A stretch of DNA of 64,000 nt from contig JAFMSR010000017.1 of assembly GCA_022818135.1 (NCBI GenBank), forward strand, positions 11,732,561 through 11,796,560, written 5' to 3'. Position numbers and translations under genes: made by a program. Of this stretch, positions 26,901 to 37,417 are shown piece by piece. The notes below the pieces were generated by a model that ran no database searches, was not told the origin of the DNA, and saw nothing but the letters and a program-made list of their open reading frames with translations. Source of the stretch: Saxidomus purpurata (Eukaryota; Mollusca; Bivalvia; Venerida; Veneridae). Numbering within the stretch: position 1 is the stretch's first letter; every line of letters begins with the position of its first letter.

Positions 26901-29900
26901 TTTAAAATCGATAACTTACACAAATTACATGAACACCTATACTAGCGACAATTTCCCTTAATGATTTTTAATCTTTTTTGCTATAAAACAATGATATTTA
27001 AAAAGTAGGCCGTTCTGGACTGGTCCGTTCTGGTACTGGGCCGTTCTGGTACTGGTCCTTTCTGGAAGTGGGCCGTTCTGGACCTACACCCTGTCAAAAC
27101 ACTTCTGAAATAGACGAGTTATATAAGGAAGCAAAACATCATCACCGTGTTTAAATAACTCATTCACTGATAAATCAGGTTTACCACTAATACCATTTTT
27201 AACTGTTTTATAGCCTTAAAAATCCCGTCCTAAGATATAACATCGTCCGAAAATTCATCATTTAAACACTGTTCATTAAATGGATCACATCATCATCGGC
27301 CTGGAAAAAATGATAATCAGGATTGTTTATAGCATTAAAATACCGTGCAAAATTACGAGCATTAACTGTTCTGGGGTAACGTATGTTAGATACATCTTTT
27401 AACATTTCCCAATACGATTTGGTATTTTATAATCGCATATTTAACAACTTGTTAGTATTTTGTTTTTTAGATTGTGCTCTCAACGTATTTTTTATAACCT
27501 GACCTCACTTTACACATATCTTTTCTATTTATATTTCACTTGTCATGTCTTTAATTATTTAAATAGGTGTAAAATACCTTCCTTTTGATCATACATTCTT
27601 CATCAAACCATTTTTGTAGTGTTTTCTTCGGTGTCAGGTTTTCGTAAATTTTGCTTAGATATTGTTGAGCAAACACTGTCTAGTAAACATACAAACTGAC
27701 TTCTAATAGTATCTTATGTCATCAATATTTTGTATCTAGGACATTTGATATACAATTCAAAGACTTACTGAAATCACCGGAAGATATATTACGACTATAT
27801 TCGTCAGAACTCTCATTTTTCCATACATATTTAACTTAAAATGTTTTACAATTTTCATGTATTACAATCCCATCATTTTCATCCAAAGACGTATCATAAA
27901 TTGATAAACCAAACTTGACCGCACAGTGATCTGATAAGATATTTGGGTCTTCAACCTCGAAGTAAGAAAACAATGGTATTACGTTGACACTAGAAACAAC
28001 ATAGTCTACTACACTACTCCCACCTGAGCTTACATATGCAACTTTTACGACCCCCTATCTAAATATTTCCTTCCATTTAATATTCTAAGTCCTGATTGAC
28101 GCAAAAAATTCCAGACATAAGGTACCATAATTTTATAGACGCATGCAAGTAGTTTAAGTCTGGTACATACATGTAATTGTCCAGGAAAATACTATAATTA
28201 ACATATATGGTGTCATCATTAATAAAATCATTTATTTTCCCTATTCTACTATTCAAGTCTCCTAAGATAGTGAGTGAATGAACATTTGTTGTGCGTAATT
28301 CGATTTCAACTACACGTTCTAAAAGCCTATAAAAAATATGTATATCAATGTAAGACTCTCGCGAGCTGATATAAACTGGTATAGTGGTAAAGTACCCAAT
28401 AACTACCTTGATTTAACGTTTACTGTAACAGTTTCAATCTATCGACTACAAATGGAGTAAGTTAAACAAAGGGAACTAACTCTGTATGTAAGAAGAAGAA
28501 AAATCGTGTTGTAAACTGCTTTATCCCTTACCTGAAAGTCTGTAAGCAGATATGGTAAAGTACATTCAACTGTTCCAGATGTCAACATTATTCTTGTTGT
28601 TGTCGTATTAGAGGACGCGGTATTGATCACTAGTTGTATTGTTATCATCTTCGCCCCTGTTATAAATCATGAATCCAGAGAAATATATGGCCGAGAAAAT
28701 AAGAAACGAAATCTGGAACGGGACATAAATTAAAATTTTCGGGAAATATATAGAGAACTTGCTTTCTCCAACAGGAGATAAAAGACATATGAAGTAATGT
28801 TTTAAATGTTAATTTTAATTACGTATTCACGGTTAAATCGTTAACCCGTTTTTTTTCGGGTTAAAACGCGTGAAATTAACTGCGTTTACCTGGCGTTTCA
28901 ACGCTGTAAGACCCATGACCAAACCATGATGAACAAAGACGTGATCGCCACTATATCTTGTATTTTATGTTAAAAACGAATTTCATTGTTTCCCGCATCA
29001 GGGTCCGTATATTACATATAATTTGAAAACTGCTTTCATTATACGAACTTTTAACAGATGATAGTTTTAGAGTAAATCTAATTCTGATATTGAAATAATG
29101 TAATATTATGAACGAACCATCTTTATTTGCATTTTTAAACGATTTTTAGTTTATACTAATTTATTTTAGCTCGATTATGAAGAAAGCTTGTAGCTTATCG
29201 AGTCACTCACGAGTCCGCTTCCTGGAAAAACCAGTACTGATGTCATATTAGGAGGTACGGTCGTGACCCCATTTGGGGCTCGAACCCGCAACCTCCGATA
29301 TGAGAGACCGACACCTTAACCTCTACACCACCGCTCCCCAAATTTTTTTATATATATATCTCCTGTCGACAGCATTGAATCCTTTTCTTACTCTACATAA
29401 TATCGTACAAACAGAAATGATAGATCGACAGATATATTCCAATCCTAAGGATTCTAACCTTTATACCAATTGGATCTCCAATTGGCACTTGCTACCAAAT
29501 TCCAATTGGAATTCCAATTGGAGTTGTAATAAAGCGTTCCAATTGGAATTCCAATTGGACTGTATCAATCCAATTGGATTCAGTCCAATTGGAATTCCAA
29601 TTGGATTATGCAATTCCAATTGGAATTCCAATTGGACAAAATCGATCCAATTGGATTTTCTGATTTTCCAATTGGAAAATCGTGATTTTTAATGGTTTTG
29701 AATCAGTCTACAAGTTTCAAACATAGACGTATCTCTTTGAAATTTAAAACATTTATTCCTTTGATAAAGACCTTTGCATAGACATATCACTCATAGTTAT
29801 AAACCAAAAACTCTTCGATTTCAATTTGGAAAATTTTGGAATTCCAAAAATTCGCCGGAACGTGTTCTAGACAATATTTACATATTATATTATATTATTA

Positions 29901-30725
29901 TTGATATATAATATTTATTCCATTTTTCTCACATTTTTTCACGCCGTCTTACCATGTCACGTGATCTTAGATCAAATCAGATCATATAGAAATCTAAATA
30001 TATCTAAAGAGTATATAATTATACAAACAAAAACAAATTATGCTGTTTTGAAATGATTACGGTAACCATAATAATTTACTGCCTATGTAAATTGAAGTGA
30101 GTCAATTTTTAGAATAAACAATGACGCCTTAGGTGTACAATTTAACAATGTTGTAAGTTTGTATCTACTGGACGTAGGTAACGGAAACTTTCGCATACTG
30201 AATTTGAAATATTGTTTGTTCAAAATGTGCAAGAAAATTAGTTTCCAAGTATTTTGTCCGAATGCCCTTTTTCCGCGTCGCTGGTCATTTAACACAGCAT
30301 GAAGTTCAGGCAGGAAGCAATGGCGCTTTCCGATTATGTATGCGGGTATCATAAAAAAAGTCAATGTTCTCGCTTTTTCTTTACTCATTCATACTGTACA
30401 CGCACTTGAGAAGTCTTGGAAAGGAATATAATTTGTGGTCAGAAGCTCAGAGAAGCATATTCACAATGCTCCTATACTTAAACTGTATTTCCAACTAACC
30501 AATATTAAAGCAGTATCTCTCTTCTTCTTTTTTGCTGAAAAAAAACAACAACAATTTAACCAAAAAACATTTAATTTGCTCTTGTTTGTAGCTGAAAGAT
30601 TTGAGGTTGGAGCCGAGTTTATAATGGAACTGGAATTCCGTACAACTAAACCAGAAGGTATATTTGCAACTGTGAGCAACCCTGGGGGAAATGAAGCGCT
30701 TGCATTACAGCTCCACAAGGGACAG
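14942..30725 (+). CDS. LAMA-like: Laminin alpha chain, C-terminal LG2-LG5 part (5' and 3' ends not in view)
   Basis: Ten GT/AG exons in one phase: 14942-15083, 15579-15714, 15880-16026, 17703-17845, 18133-18321, 18563-18694, 19143-19406, 20643-20991, 21402-21561, 30592-30725. Exons 1-2 end an LG domain (LFYGGMP, DRFLGCMKG, a Cys before the end). Exons 3-6 form LG3, opening IGFYGSGF, then ELFVDD, LYLGGIP and LDGCLSDVVING. Exon 7 is a Lys- and Thr/Pro-rich linker, as between LG3 and LG4 of laminin alpha chains. Exons 8-9 form LG4 (GDGDWHTL, LYVGGV, RGCIRNLQIN, DYCFP). Exon 10 starts LG5 (FRTTKPEGIF). These domains bind receptors such as dystroglycan and integrin in basement membrane. The second half of LG5 and the stop were not found; a 9-kb transposon-filled intron precedes exon 10. 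Perlecan or agrin is less likely because of the linker and domain order. Confidence 0.85.
16180..16680. repeat. Dispersed repeat with tandem units in a laminin intron
   Basis: A unit of about 165 bp with TGTAATTTTGTCATGCAT, GCACAAATGTTCAGCA and CTACCTCAGAGGTCAAGG occurs twice (about 16370-16520 and 16540-16660) with heavy divergence. Confidence 0.55.
17180..17690 (+). repeat. Dispersed repeat, copy 1 (GGTCAAAGGTCAAGGTCA type)
   Basis: About three units of 140-150 bp, each with CTGGTCAGAATTTAATGAT, a TTGTGCATGGT block and GGTCAAGGTCACAGGGG. It ends in GGGTATTCATCACCTTCAGT. The same order of blocks, including the end, recurs at 25690-26284, so this is one dispersed family. Confidence 0.7.
19745..20592 (-). 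mobile_element. Tigger/pogo-type derivative with transposase N-terminal relic
   Basis: Terminal inverted repeat CAGTCGAGACTG (19745) and CAGTCTTGACTG (ends 20592), flanked by TA on both sides. Between about 20315 and 20050 on the minus strand a decayed reading frame starts MAAKESKKRENCLTLEQRVK, then after a stop GKPASKIAEEFGF and SQIQNLRKRK, and further on LTYEWLK and VNITGP. These match the helix-turn-helix and CENP-B-type DNA-binding parts of Tigger transposases. No DDE catalytic region fits in 848 bp, so it is a non-autonomous deletion copy in the laminin gene. Confidence 0.85.
21900..22615 (-). mobile_element. LINE 3' end, degenerate
   Basis: On the minus strand pieces of the C-terminus of a non-LTR retrotransposon ORF2 are readable: NWEEQLENSTRALFYKE, then SSHRLEIEVGRWHK, then ERKCKICNT, and after a frameshift EDEFYLIIDCPLYTELR. 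The C-x2-C ... H/Y-x4-C knuckle is typical of these tails. The 3' end at about 21903-21920 is a TTTC microsatellite, the usual tail of several LINE clades. Confidence 0.8.
22780..23590. repeat. Degenerate tandem repeat, about 160-175-bp units
   Basis: Four to five units with AAGTTTTTCGTACCA, TTTGAGATATT, ACTCTGTCAAGG and TTATGGCCCTTTTT-like blocks, growing more divergent to the right. Non-coding. The stretch 23591-24353 to its right holds nothing recognisable. Confidence 0.7.
24354..24690 (-). repeat. Shortened, reverse-oriented copy of the ATACCCCCGAA repeat
   Basis: Starts TTATACCCCCGAAACGAAG and runs into ACTAGTTGGAATTCAATACA and AACTCTAACT-like units, the reverse complement of the family at 5168-5876 and 62165-62885. 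About two internal units remain. Confidence 0.7.
24899..26592 (+). pseudogene. Broken spliced MULE-transposase-domain gene
   Basis: Pieces separated by GT/AG introns: 24899-25040, 25250-25384, 25532-25590, 26285-26592. Piece 1 reads GFINGDEFL, a TAG, RHFLFATEKQLGMLKQAK, then after a one-base shift WYMDSTFK, the first catalytic-Asp region of this family. Piece 2 reads VVGKPF and SIHTFIKQND, QVPLLFCLISRR, ADYVM. Piece 3 has VMRSL, a break, then VEGFVEDHEQ, carrying the next acidic motif. Piece 4 starts GWHHRKAGSSLGFYRLV, a stop, then VLRRKAELVRIAM and LWxxYSSG-like text. This is the order in mollusc FLYWCH/MULE transposase-like proteins, but the region between the second acid and GWHH is lost and a dispersed repeat fills the last intron. 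At least two stops and two frameshifts make it a pseudogene, inside the laminin gene on the same strand. Confidence 0.8.
25690..26284 (+). repeat. Dispersed repeat, copy 2 (GGTCAAAGGTCAAGGTCA type)
   Basis: Same block order as 17180-17690, here with about four units, and the same terminal GGGGTATTCATTACC segment. It lies between pieces 3 and 4 of the MULE pseudogene. Confidence 0.7.
27005..27085. repeat. Short GGCCGTTCTGG repeat
   Basis: Five imperfect units of GGCCGTTCTGGTACT within about 80 bp. Nothing else was seen in 26593-27289. Confidence 0.8.
27290..28400 (-). mobile_element. LINE ORF2 remnant: endonuclease plus start of the RT region
   Basis: Read right to left on the minus strand. 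Around 28270-28380 are SSRESYIDIHIFYRLLE and LTILGDLNSRIG, the GDxN step of an apurinic-type endonuclease. Around 27880-28100 are SGLRILNGR, SSVVDYV and ILSDHCAVKFGLS, the closing SDH motif. Around 27330-27650 come KKTLQKWFDEEC, RKDM and a KARSEYKK-like stretch before the RT. Several stops and shifts. The RT core is absent; the tail at 21900-22615 may be the same family but lies 5 kb away on the far side of the MULE pseudogene. Confidence 0.75.
28401..29159. other. No recognised feature
   Basis: AT-rich laminin intron sequence. A 69-codon minus-strand open frame at 28439-28648 has no recognisable motif and is not called. Confidence 0.5.
29160..29345 (-). mobile_element. tRNA-derived SINE, intact-looking
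   Basis: On the minus strand: GGGGAGCGGTGGTGTAGAGG (A-box region), then TGCGGGTTCGAGCCCC (B box), then a body ending CTTTCTTCATAATCGAGC. It is the clearest of three family members in the window. Confidence 0.75.
29455..29690. repeat. Palindromic CCAATTGGAATT array
   Basis: Over about 230 bp the sequence is built almost entirely from CCAATTGG and GGAATTCC, each its own reverse complement, giving many nested hairpins. The array directly follows the SINE. The 139-codon open frame across it (Asn-Trp-Asn-Ser repeats) arises from the repeat. Confidence 0.9.
29691..30591. other. Laminin intron, no recognised feature
   Basis: AT-rich intron leading to the LG5 exon. No conserved motif was seen except the splice acceptor at 30590-30591. 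Confidence 0.5.
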
Positions 30726-30959
30726 GTACTGTGCAAAAATGTTTTTACCCTACACTTAAAGCTACAGAGGAATATTTGTAATTGTTTGAAATTCAGTAAT
30801 AGACTGAGATCTACTAGTACCTTTGTACATGTCCATCATTGTGGTTATTATGGGATCTCACCAGTGGGCATGGTGTCCTTTCATTATTCATTATTCAGTA
30901 TACCTGTTAACTAGAATTCTAAACACTTACTATAGACATACATATATTTCAGTAGTTAT

Positions 30960-31666
30960 TTAACGAATGTACAAATGAAAAGCGTCAGATCGCCAGCTGC
31001 CCAGATTCATAATAACTTCCCCCGAAAGGTCATTTATAGCTAGAGCAATCGTGCCCGAGATTTTGAATAATGAAAAACTGCTTCGTCGAAGCTGGTATAC
31101 TGCACCGAGCATAAATTTGGGTCTATAACATTTTAAATCGATTGAAACGATAAATGATGTATTAAGCCGAACTCGCCGACATTTTTCTTTGGGACCAACC
31201 CCAAGGAGGACACTATAACCGAATGCATAGGTCGATCATTGAATGGGTTAGCAACTCAGCCCGCTAAAATTTCTTTGTTAATTTTCTGTTGAACGATCTC
31301 GGGATTTTCTTGAACCGACTTTAAATTGTTAACTCTCTGGGTATGCGAGGTCCTATGTAGTTTATGCGAAATTCGTCGAGAAAGCCGTCTAAAAGAAAAT
31401 GGGCCATAGATGCTTCGTTTCTAGCAAGTAGCGACTTTAGATGTTCAATGTAAATCGGATTATGAGCTAAACTATACAAGTCACAACTAGAAGGGGCACG
31501 CGAGTCAGTAATTCTTTCCGGGGTTTGTCCGACCGCCACGAAATGAACGCTCCTGGCAAAATAGCGCATTCGTGTCAGCAGAAGCCAAATGGTATTTTTG
31601 TGTAGGCTTATTCAGGAAACAATTGATTGAGCTATGGGGTTTGCCGCACTGTTGACAAACATGCAA
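30960..31666 (-). mobile_element. Internally deleted DIRS-type (tyrosine recombinase) retrotransposon
   Basis: Minus strand, 5' side at the gap. A zinc-knuckle-like CQQCGKPHSSINC (near 31630-31666) is followed by MAHFLLDGFLDEF (near 31380), then KINKEILAG, a stop, VANPF and HSVIVSSLGLVPKKN, EFGLIHHLS (31140-31290), the opening of a DIRS/Ngaro reverse transcriptase. After QYTSFDEAV the RT stops. Within about 100 bases the text becomes NLGSWRSDAFHLYIR (about 30968-31012), the usual C-terminus of the DIRS tyrosine recombinase. RT palm, RNase H and most of the recombinase are missing. Stops and frameshifts show it is dead. Confidence 0.75.
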
Positions 31667-32166
31667 NNNNNNNNNNNNNNNNNNNNNNNNNNNNNNNNNN
31701 NNNNNNNNNNNNNNNNNNNNNNNNNNNNNNNNNNNNNNNNNNNNNNNNNNNNNNNNNNNNNNNNNNNNNNNNNNNNNNNNNNNNNNNNNNNNNNNNNNNN
31801 NNNNNNNNNNNNNNNNNNNNNNNNNNNNNNNNNNNNNNNNNNNNNNNNNNNNNNNNNNNNNNNNNNNNNNNNNNNNNNNNNNNNNNNNNNNNNNNNNNNN
31901 NNNNNNNNNNNNNNNNNNNNNNNNNNNNNNNNNNNNNNNNNNNNNNNNNNNNNNNNNNNNNNNNNNNNNNNNNNNNNNNNNNNNNNNNNNNNNNNNNNNN
32001 NNNNNNNNNNNNNNNNNNNNNNNNNNNNNNNNNNNNNNNNNNNNNNNNNNNNNNNNNNNNNNNNNNNNNNNNNNNNNNNNNNNNNNNNNNNNNNNNNNNN
32101 NNNNNNNNNNNNNNNNNNNNNNNNNNNNNNNNNNNNNNNNNNNNNNNNNNNNNNNNNNNNNNNNNN
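31667..32166. other. Assembly gap (500 N)
   Basis: Exactly 500 N, placed in the 5' part of the DIRS-type element. It may hide more of that element or the missing laminin LG5 exons. The open frames across it are not real. Confidence 0.95.
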
Positions 32167-33055
32167 CTAACGAGCAGTGTTGCACTAACACATCCTATCT
32201 TGTATATAGAACAGAGTCAATGTACACTTCATTAATTCAAGTATTCTGGTCAAGTATTCTTTTTGTTTTATATTTCACATTCATAATAATTCAAGATTTT
32301 GAGCGTTAGAATACTAATTTGATAAATATAACAATGATCATCTTTCTTTGATTGAACACGACCTACTTGATTGGGAAACTCACATTTAGAAAGTAGGCGA
32401 ACAAATCATGACTTAAGGAGAGTCCAGGATATTGTGAATTGAGACCCACGTATTTTCCTCAAGTATGGTTATAAAACATGTTATGAAACAGAAACATTGA
32501 AATAAGCAGTACAGTCAAATGAGCTCGGTTGCGGGTTCTTAAGTCTGTCAAGTTGCTATGATATACAAATCACGTGATCTGAAAGTTCATGCCCATAAGA
32601 TCATGCCCACTATCTGCCGAATCACGTTTGAGCAGCGGCAGAAATTAAGCACCTTGTTGACTAGGAAAGTTGGTTTGGAGGCCTTTGGATCACGCAAATT
32701 TTCTGTTTTGGGATTAAGGGAATTTATTATTCTCTACTTCCTTGGATAAATTTCAAATTGTAAAAGTTATCTGTTATTTTAATAGACGGACGAAAGAGTT
32801 CTTAATTTCAATAAATTAAAAGTTTATGTTCAAGAACTTGACAATGCGTTCCTTCAAGTTTCTGGATTCACGGCCGGGACGATTTTAGTGCGTTACAGCA
32901 TTAGCTATTTATATACAAAATTTATTTTTCTTTATTTTCATAGTTTAAAACAAAATGAATGAGTGAGTGAGTGAATACACGTACGAATGAATGACTGAAT
33001 AATCGTATCGTCTCATTTAATAAGCAAATAAACATTTGTGTATATTTGCTCCCGA
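32167..33055. other. No recognised gene
   Basis: Contains a 63-codon plus-strand open frame (32558-32749, with ITFEQRQKLSTLL) without a recognised family, and a GAGTGAGTGAGTGAAT microsatellite near 32957. Direct left flank of the foldback element. Confidence 0.4.
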
Positions 33056-33064
33056 CAGCGAAAC
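33056..33064. other. Target-site duplication, left copy (CAGCGAAAC)
   Basis: CAGCGAAAC stands immediately left of the ATGAGCGTCAATTTGG terminus and again immediately right of the matching terminus at 39643-39651. A perfect 9-bp direct repeat fits the staggered cut of MULE-type transposases. Confidence 0.9.
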
Positions 33065-36000
33065 ATGAGCGTCAATTTGGTAGGTAGTTGGTAGTAGGTA
33101 GTTCGATATTCGAATAAGTAACTACCTACTAGTTGGTAGTTGGTTATTCGTAATTCCAAACCATATAATAACTGGTAGTTGGTAACTCAATACACTATCA
33201 CCAGAATGAAATGTTCAAACACACCATACTCCTTCCTTAACACAGAATAAAGCAGGGGATCTAGCTGGTTATTAGTGTGAATCTCCAACTACCAACCAGA
33301 AGGTAGTTGGTAATTCGAACTTTGCATGTATTCCTCTCAAAAAAGAAAGTATTTTTCCAGAAGAAATGTAACTGATATATAACAAGATAGATGTGTTCTA
33401 CAACATGGTAACACGCCCTTCTTCCTACATCCACCAGGGGACTCAGTTGGTTATTCGTGTGAATCCCCAACAACCAACCAGTAGGTAGTTGGTAATTCGA
33501 ACTTTGCATGTTTTCTCGTCAAAATAGAAAGCATTTTTCCGGAATAAATGTAACTGATATATAACAAGATAGATGTGTTCTACAACATGGTAACACCCCT
33601 TTCTCCCTACATCCACCAGGGGACTCAGTTGGTTATTCGCGTGAATCCCCAACTACCAACCAGAAGGTAGTTGGTAATTCGAACTTTGCATGTTTTCCCG
33701 TCGAAATAGAAAGCATTTTTTTCAGAATAAATGTAACTGATATATAACAAGATAGATGTGTTCTACAACATGGCAACATCCTCTTCTCCCTATGTGCTTT
33801 AGGGGACTCAGTTGGTTATTCGCGTGAATCCCAAACTACCAACCAGAAGGTAGTTGGTAATTCGAACTTTGCATGTATTCTTCTAAAAAAAAAAAGTATT
33901 TTTCTGGAAGAAATGTAACTGATATATAACAAGATAGATGTGTTCTACAATATGGTAACACCCCCTTCTCCCTACATCCACCAGGGGACTCAGTTGGTTA
34001 TTCGCGTGAATCCCCAACTACCAACCAGAAGGTAGTTGGTAATTCGAACTTTGCATGTTTTCCCGTCAAAATAGAAAGTATTTTTTTCGGAATAAATTTT
34101 ACGGATAAATAACAATATACATGTGTTCTACAACATGGCAACACCCCTTTCTCCCTATGTGCACTAGGGGACTCAGTTGGTTATTCGCGTGAATCCCCAA
34201 CTACCAACCAGAAGGTAGTTGGTAATTCGAACTTTGCATGTATTTCTCTCAAAAAAGAAAGTATTTTTCCGGAATAAATGTAACTGATATATAACAAGAT
34301 AGATGTGTTCTACAACATGGTAACACGCCCTTCTCCCTACGTCCACCAGGGGACTCAGTTGGTTATTCGCGTGAATCCCCAACTACCAACCAGAAGGTAG
34401 TTGGTAATTCGAACTTTGCATGTTTTCCCGTCAAAAAAGAAAGTATTTTTCCAGAAGAAATGTAACTGATATATAACAAGATAGATGTGTTCTACAACAT
34501 GGTAACACGCCCTTCTCCCTACATCCACCAGGGGACTCAGTTGGTTATTCGCGTGAATCCCCAACTACCAACCAGAAGGTAGTTGGTAATTCGAACTTTG
34601 CATGTATTCTTCTAAAAAAAAAAGTATTTTTCCGGAAGAAATGTAACTGATATATAACAAGATAGATGTGTTCTACAACATGGTAACACTCCCTACTCCC
34701 TACATCCACCAGGGTACTCAGTTGGTTATTCGCGTGAATCCCCAACTACCAACCAGTAGGTAGTTGGTAATTCGAAATTTACATGTTTTCCCGTCAAAAT
34801 AGAAAGCATTTTTCCGGAATAAATGTAACGGATATATAACAAGATAGATGTATTCTACAACATGGTAACACCCCCTTCTCCCTACATCCATGAGGGGACT
34901 CAGTTGGTTATTCGCGTGAATCCCAAACTACCAACCAGAAGGTAGTTGGTAATTTGAACTTTGTATGTATTCCTCTCAAAAAAGAAAGTATTTTTCCGGA
35001 AAAAATTTTATCGAATATATAACAAGATAGATGTGTTCTACAACATGGTAACACCCCCTTCTCCCTACATCAACCAGGGTACTCAGTTGGTTATTCGCGT
35101 GAATCCCCAACTACCAACCAGAAGGTAGTTGGTAATTCGAACTTTGCATGTTTTCCCGTCAAAATAGAAAGTATTTTTCCGGAATAAATGTAACGGATAT
35201 ATAACAAGATAGATGTGTTCTACAACATGGTTACACCCCTTTCTCCCTACATCCACCAGGGGACTCAGCTGGTTATTCGCGTGAATCCCCAACTACCAAC
35301 CAGAAGGTAGTTGGTTATTCGGAGTTTGAATGTCTTTTTTACTGAAAACAGAAAGTTTTTTTCAGTAATTACTATAGCGGATATATTATCAGATAAATGT
35401 TTTACTGTCATTTGCATCATCTTTAAAGAGCATGCACCACGAGCAATAATCATAATTCAAATACGCAGTACGTTATCAAGTACAAATTTCACCTATATAG
35501 CGCCGAGCTTTTTTAGAATTTGAGCACAAAGTGCTGCGAATTTTAAAGAAGTCTGTCTGACTAAGATCTAGGATTGTCCAGTGCTAGTCCGTGTACATTT
35601 AGTACTTCCCATGTACTAACCTTTTCCTTTGGATGAATATAAAGGTACCAACACGAAAAGGAAACGAAAGGGCTTCAATGTTCACTACCATTATTTCATA
35701 TCTTGTTAAAATCAAATGTTCTATATGTTTCAACTACGTTACTATCACTAACAACTGGATGTACATTTAATTCCAAGTAATATTTGTAATTATGTACTTT
35801 TACGTCAGAAAAAATGACGTGCGTTAATATTTGTTTGGAAATCAAACATTACATTTACTGGATTACAATAAAAGGACAGCTGTTATATTTAGACAAGAAC
35901 CATCTATCACGGTGTTGACAGTATGTGTTGATTATGAGAAATTTAGTAGTATCACAGGCCATTTCTAAGTTGATGTAGCATGAATGTAACCGACGACATC

Positions 36001-36197
36001 ATGGAAAAGAACAAAAGTCAAAAATATTTTGTTCCGCTAGTTCCAATTCAATACAACAATAACAACAACAACAACAACAACCATTTTACAATAAACCCAG
36101 TCTTGGCTTGCCAACCCTGTTTCTCTCATGTAGCTGTACTGCATATTATCAAACGCACTCGTAAATACTTTACACACGTAAAGCATGTGCTTTAATC

Positions 36198-37417
36198 TAT
36201 GGAAGCCTTGGAGGGCCACTTTTGAGTTTCGACTTGCGGGTGTTTTTTTACTTTTGACTTATGACTTTTGTACGCCGTACTTTTGACTTATGACTAGAAC
36301 TACTGTATTGCCTCTTTGGCGTTTTTATTAAAACAATATAAACACGTCAACACTCAATAAATACAATTTCTATTTAAAAGATTTTAATAAAATCAATTAT
36401 ATATATATAAAAGTTACATCATTTGTGTCAATAGTAACAAAATAAAACGTGTTTTAACACGCTTTTTGTTTTGACTTTTGACTTATTACTTTTGACTTAT
36501 TACTTTTGACTTATTACTTTTGACTTTTGACTTATTACTTATCACTTTTGACTTTTGACTTATTACTTATCACTTATGAAAAAAGAAACCCTAATCCTAA
36601 CCCTAACCCTAACCCTAACCCTATACACGGTCCTCACTGAGGACCTCCAGCGGCAGGTTCAGGTAATACTAGGAACCTGCTACTGAGGACCCAACAATAT
36701 AACAATATACTTATACATATTACAGCACTTTAATTTCCTTCGGTATACCTTGTGATATTAACATATAGATACATAAAAACATAAAAAGTAATTTTTTAAA
36801 AATGTTACCATAGCAACAAAAAAAATTCAACTTTTTTTTTACAGTTCCTTCATAGTTGGCTTGACGCCTGGGGGGCAAGTCCCCCAACCCCCCGCTTAAA
36901 GAAAATTCTCAATTGTATATTATCATTGTTAGAAGAAGGTCTCATGGTAGATAAGAAATATGTTGCTTTATGTACATTATGCTTAATGAGCTAGCTTCTT
37001 TAAATAAAGAGATTATTATTATTATTATTATTAAAGAAAGAGGACACCCACAAGGCCTCCCGAGCCGAGAGTTGCGTCGCCGCTCACTGCGGAGGCTCCC
37101 AAGGTCGCCTCCTGACGCGCCGTCACGGCTCATTGATACTAAAATAAATGACAAAGACAAAAGTAACTTAGTTCATTTATTTACAGCAAACAAGTTTACA
37201 GTGCTACGCACAAACATCATTTTAAAACCTTAATACAGGTTCGAATCCCAGTTTATATTGTCACAGCAGATCATTATGCTTTTTATGCAGTACCATTCCT
37301 CTTAAAGTGTCTGAAAGTAGCAGTCATAAGTCAAAAGTCAAAAGTTGAAAGTCATAACTTAAAAGTCAAAAACACCCGTAAGTCGAAACTCAAAAGTGGC
37401 CCTCCAAGGCTTCCATA
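36198..37417. mobile_element. Nested 1.22-kb inverted-repeat element
   Basis: Ends are a near-perfect inverted repeat of about 50 bp starting TATGGAAGCCTTGGAGGGCC, flanked by TTAATC on both sides (36192-36197, 37418-37423). Inside each end are arrays of ACTTTTGACTTATT-type short repeats, longer on the left (36240-36580) than on the right. The middle holds a telomere-like tract, a GTCCTCACTGAGGAC palindrome, a CCCCCCAACCCCCC-type stretch (36868-36895) and a TTA microsatellite (37011-37032). No coding sequence was recognised. Confidence 0.85.
36589..36624. repeat. Telomere-like CCCTAA tract
   Basis: Six consecutive CCCTAA-type units (one variant, TCCTAA, and a last CCCTAT), the complement of the animal telomere repeat TTAGGG. 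It is interstitial and lies inside the nested element. Confidence 0.95.

Noticed and set aside
29273..29692. 139-codon frame with Asn-Trp-Asn-Ser repeats
   Set aside because: Translation of the palindromic CCAATTGGAATT array and a SINE.
30083..30388. 101-codon minus-strand frame in the laminin intron
   Set aside because: No recognisable motif, no splice context and antisense to the gene.
31505..32235. Frames of 178-228 codons
   Set aside because: Mostly N; only the short minus-strand flank is meaningful, as part of the DIRS-type relic.
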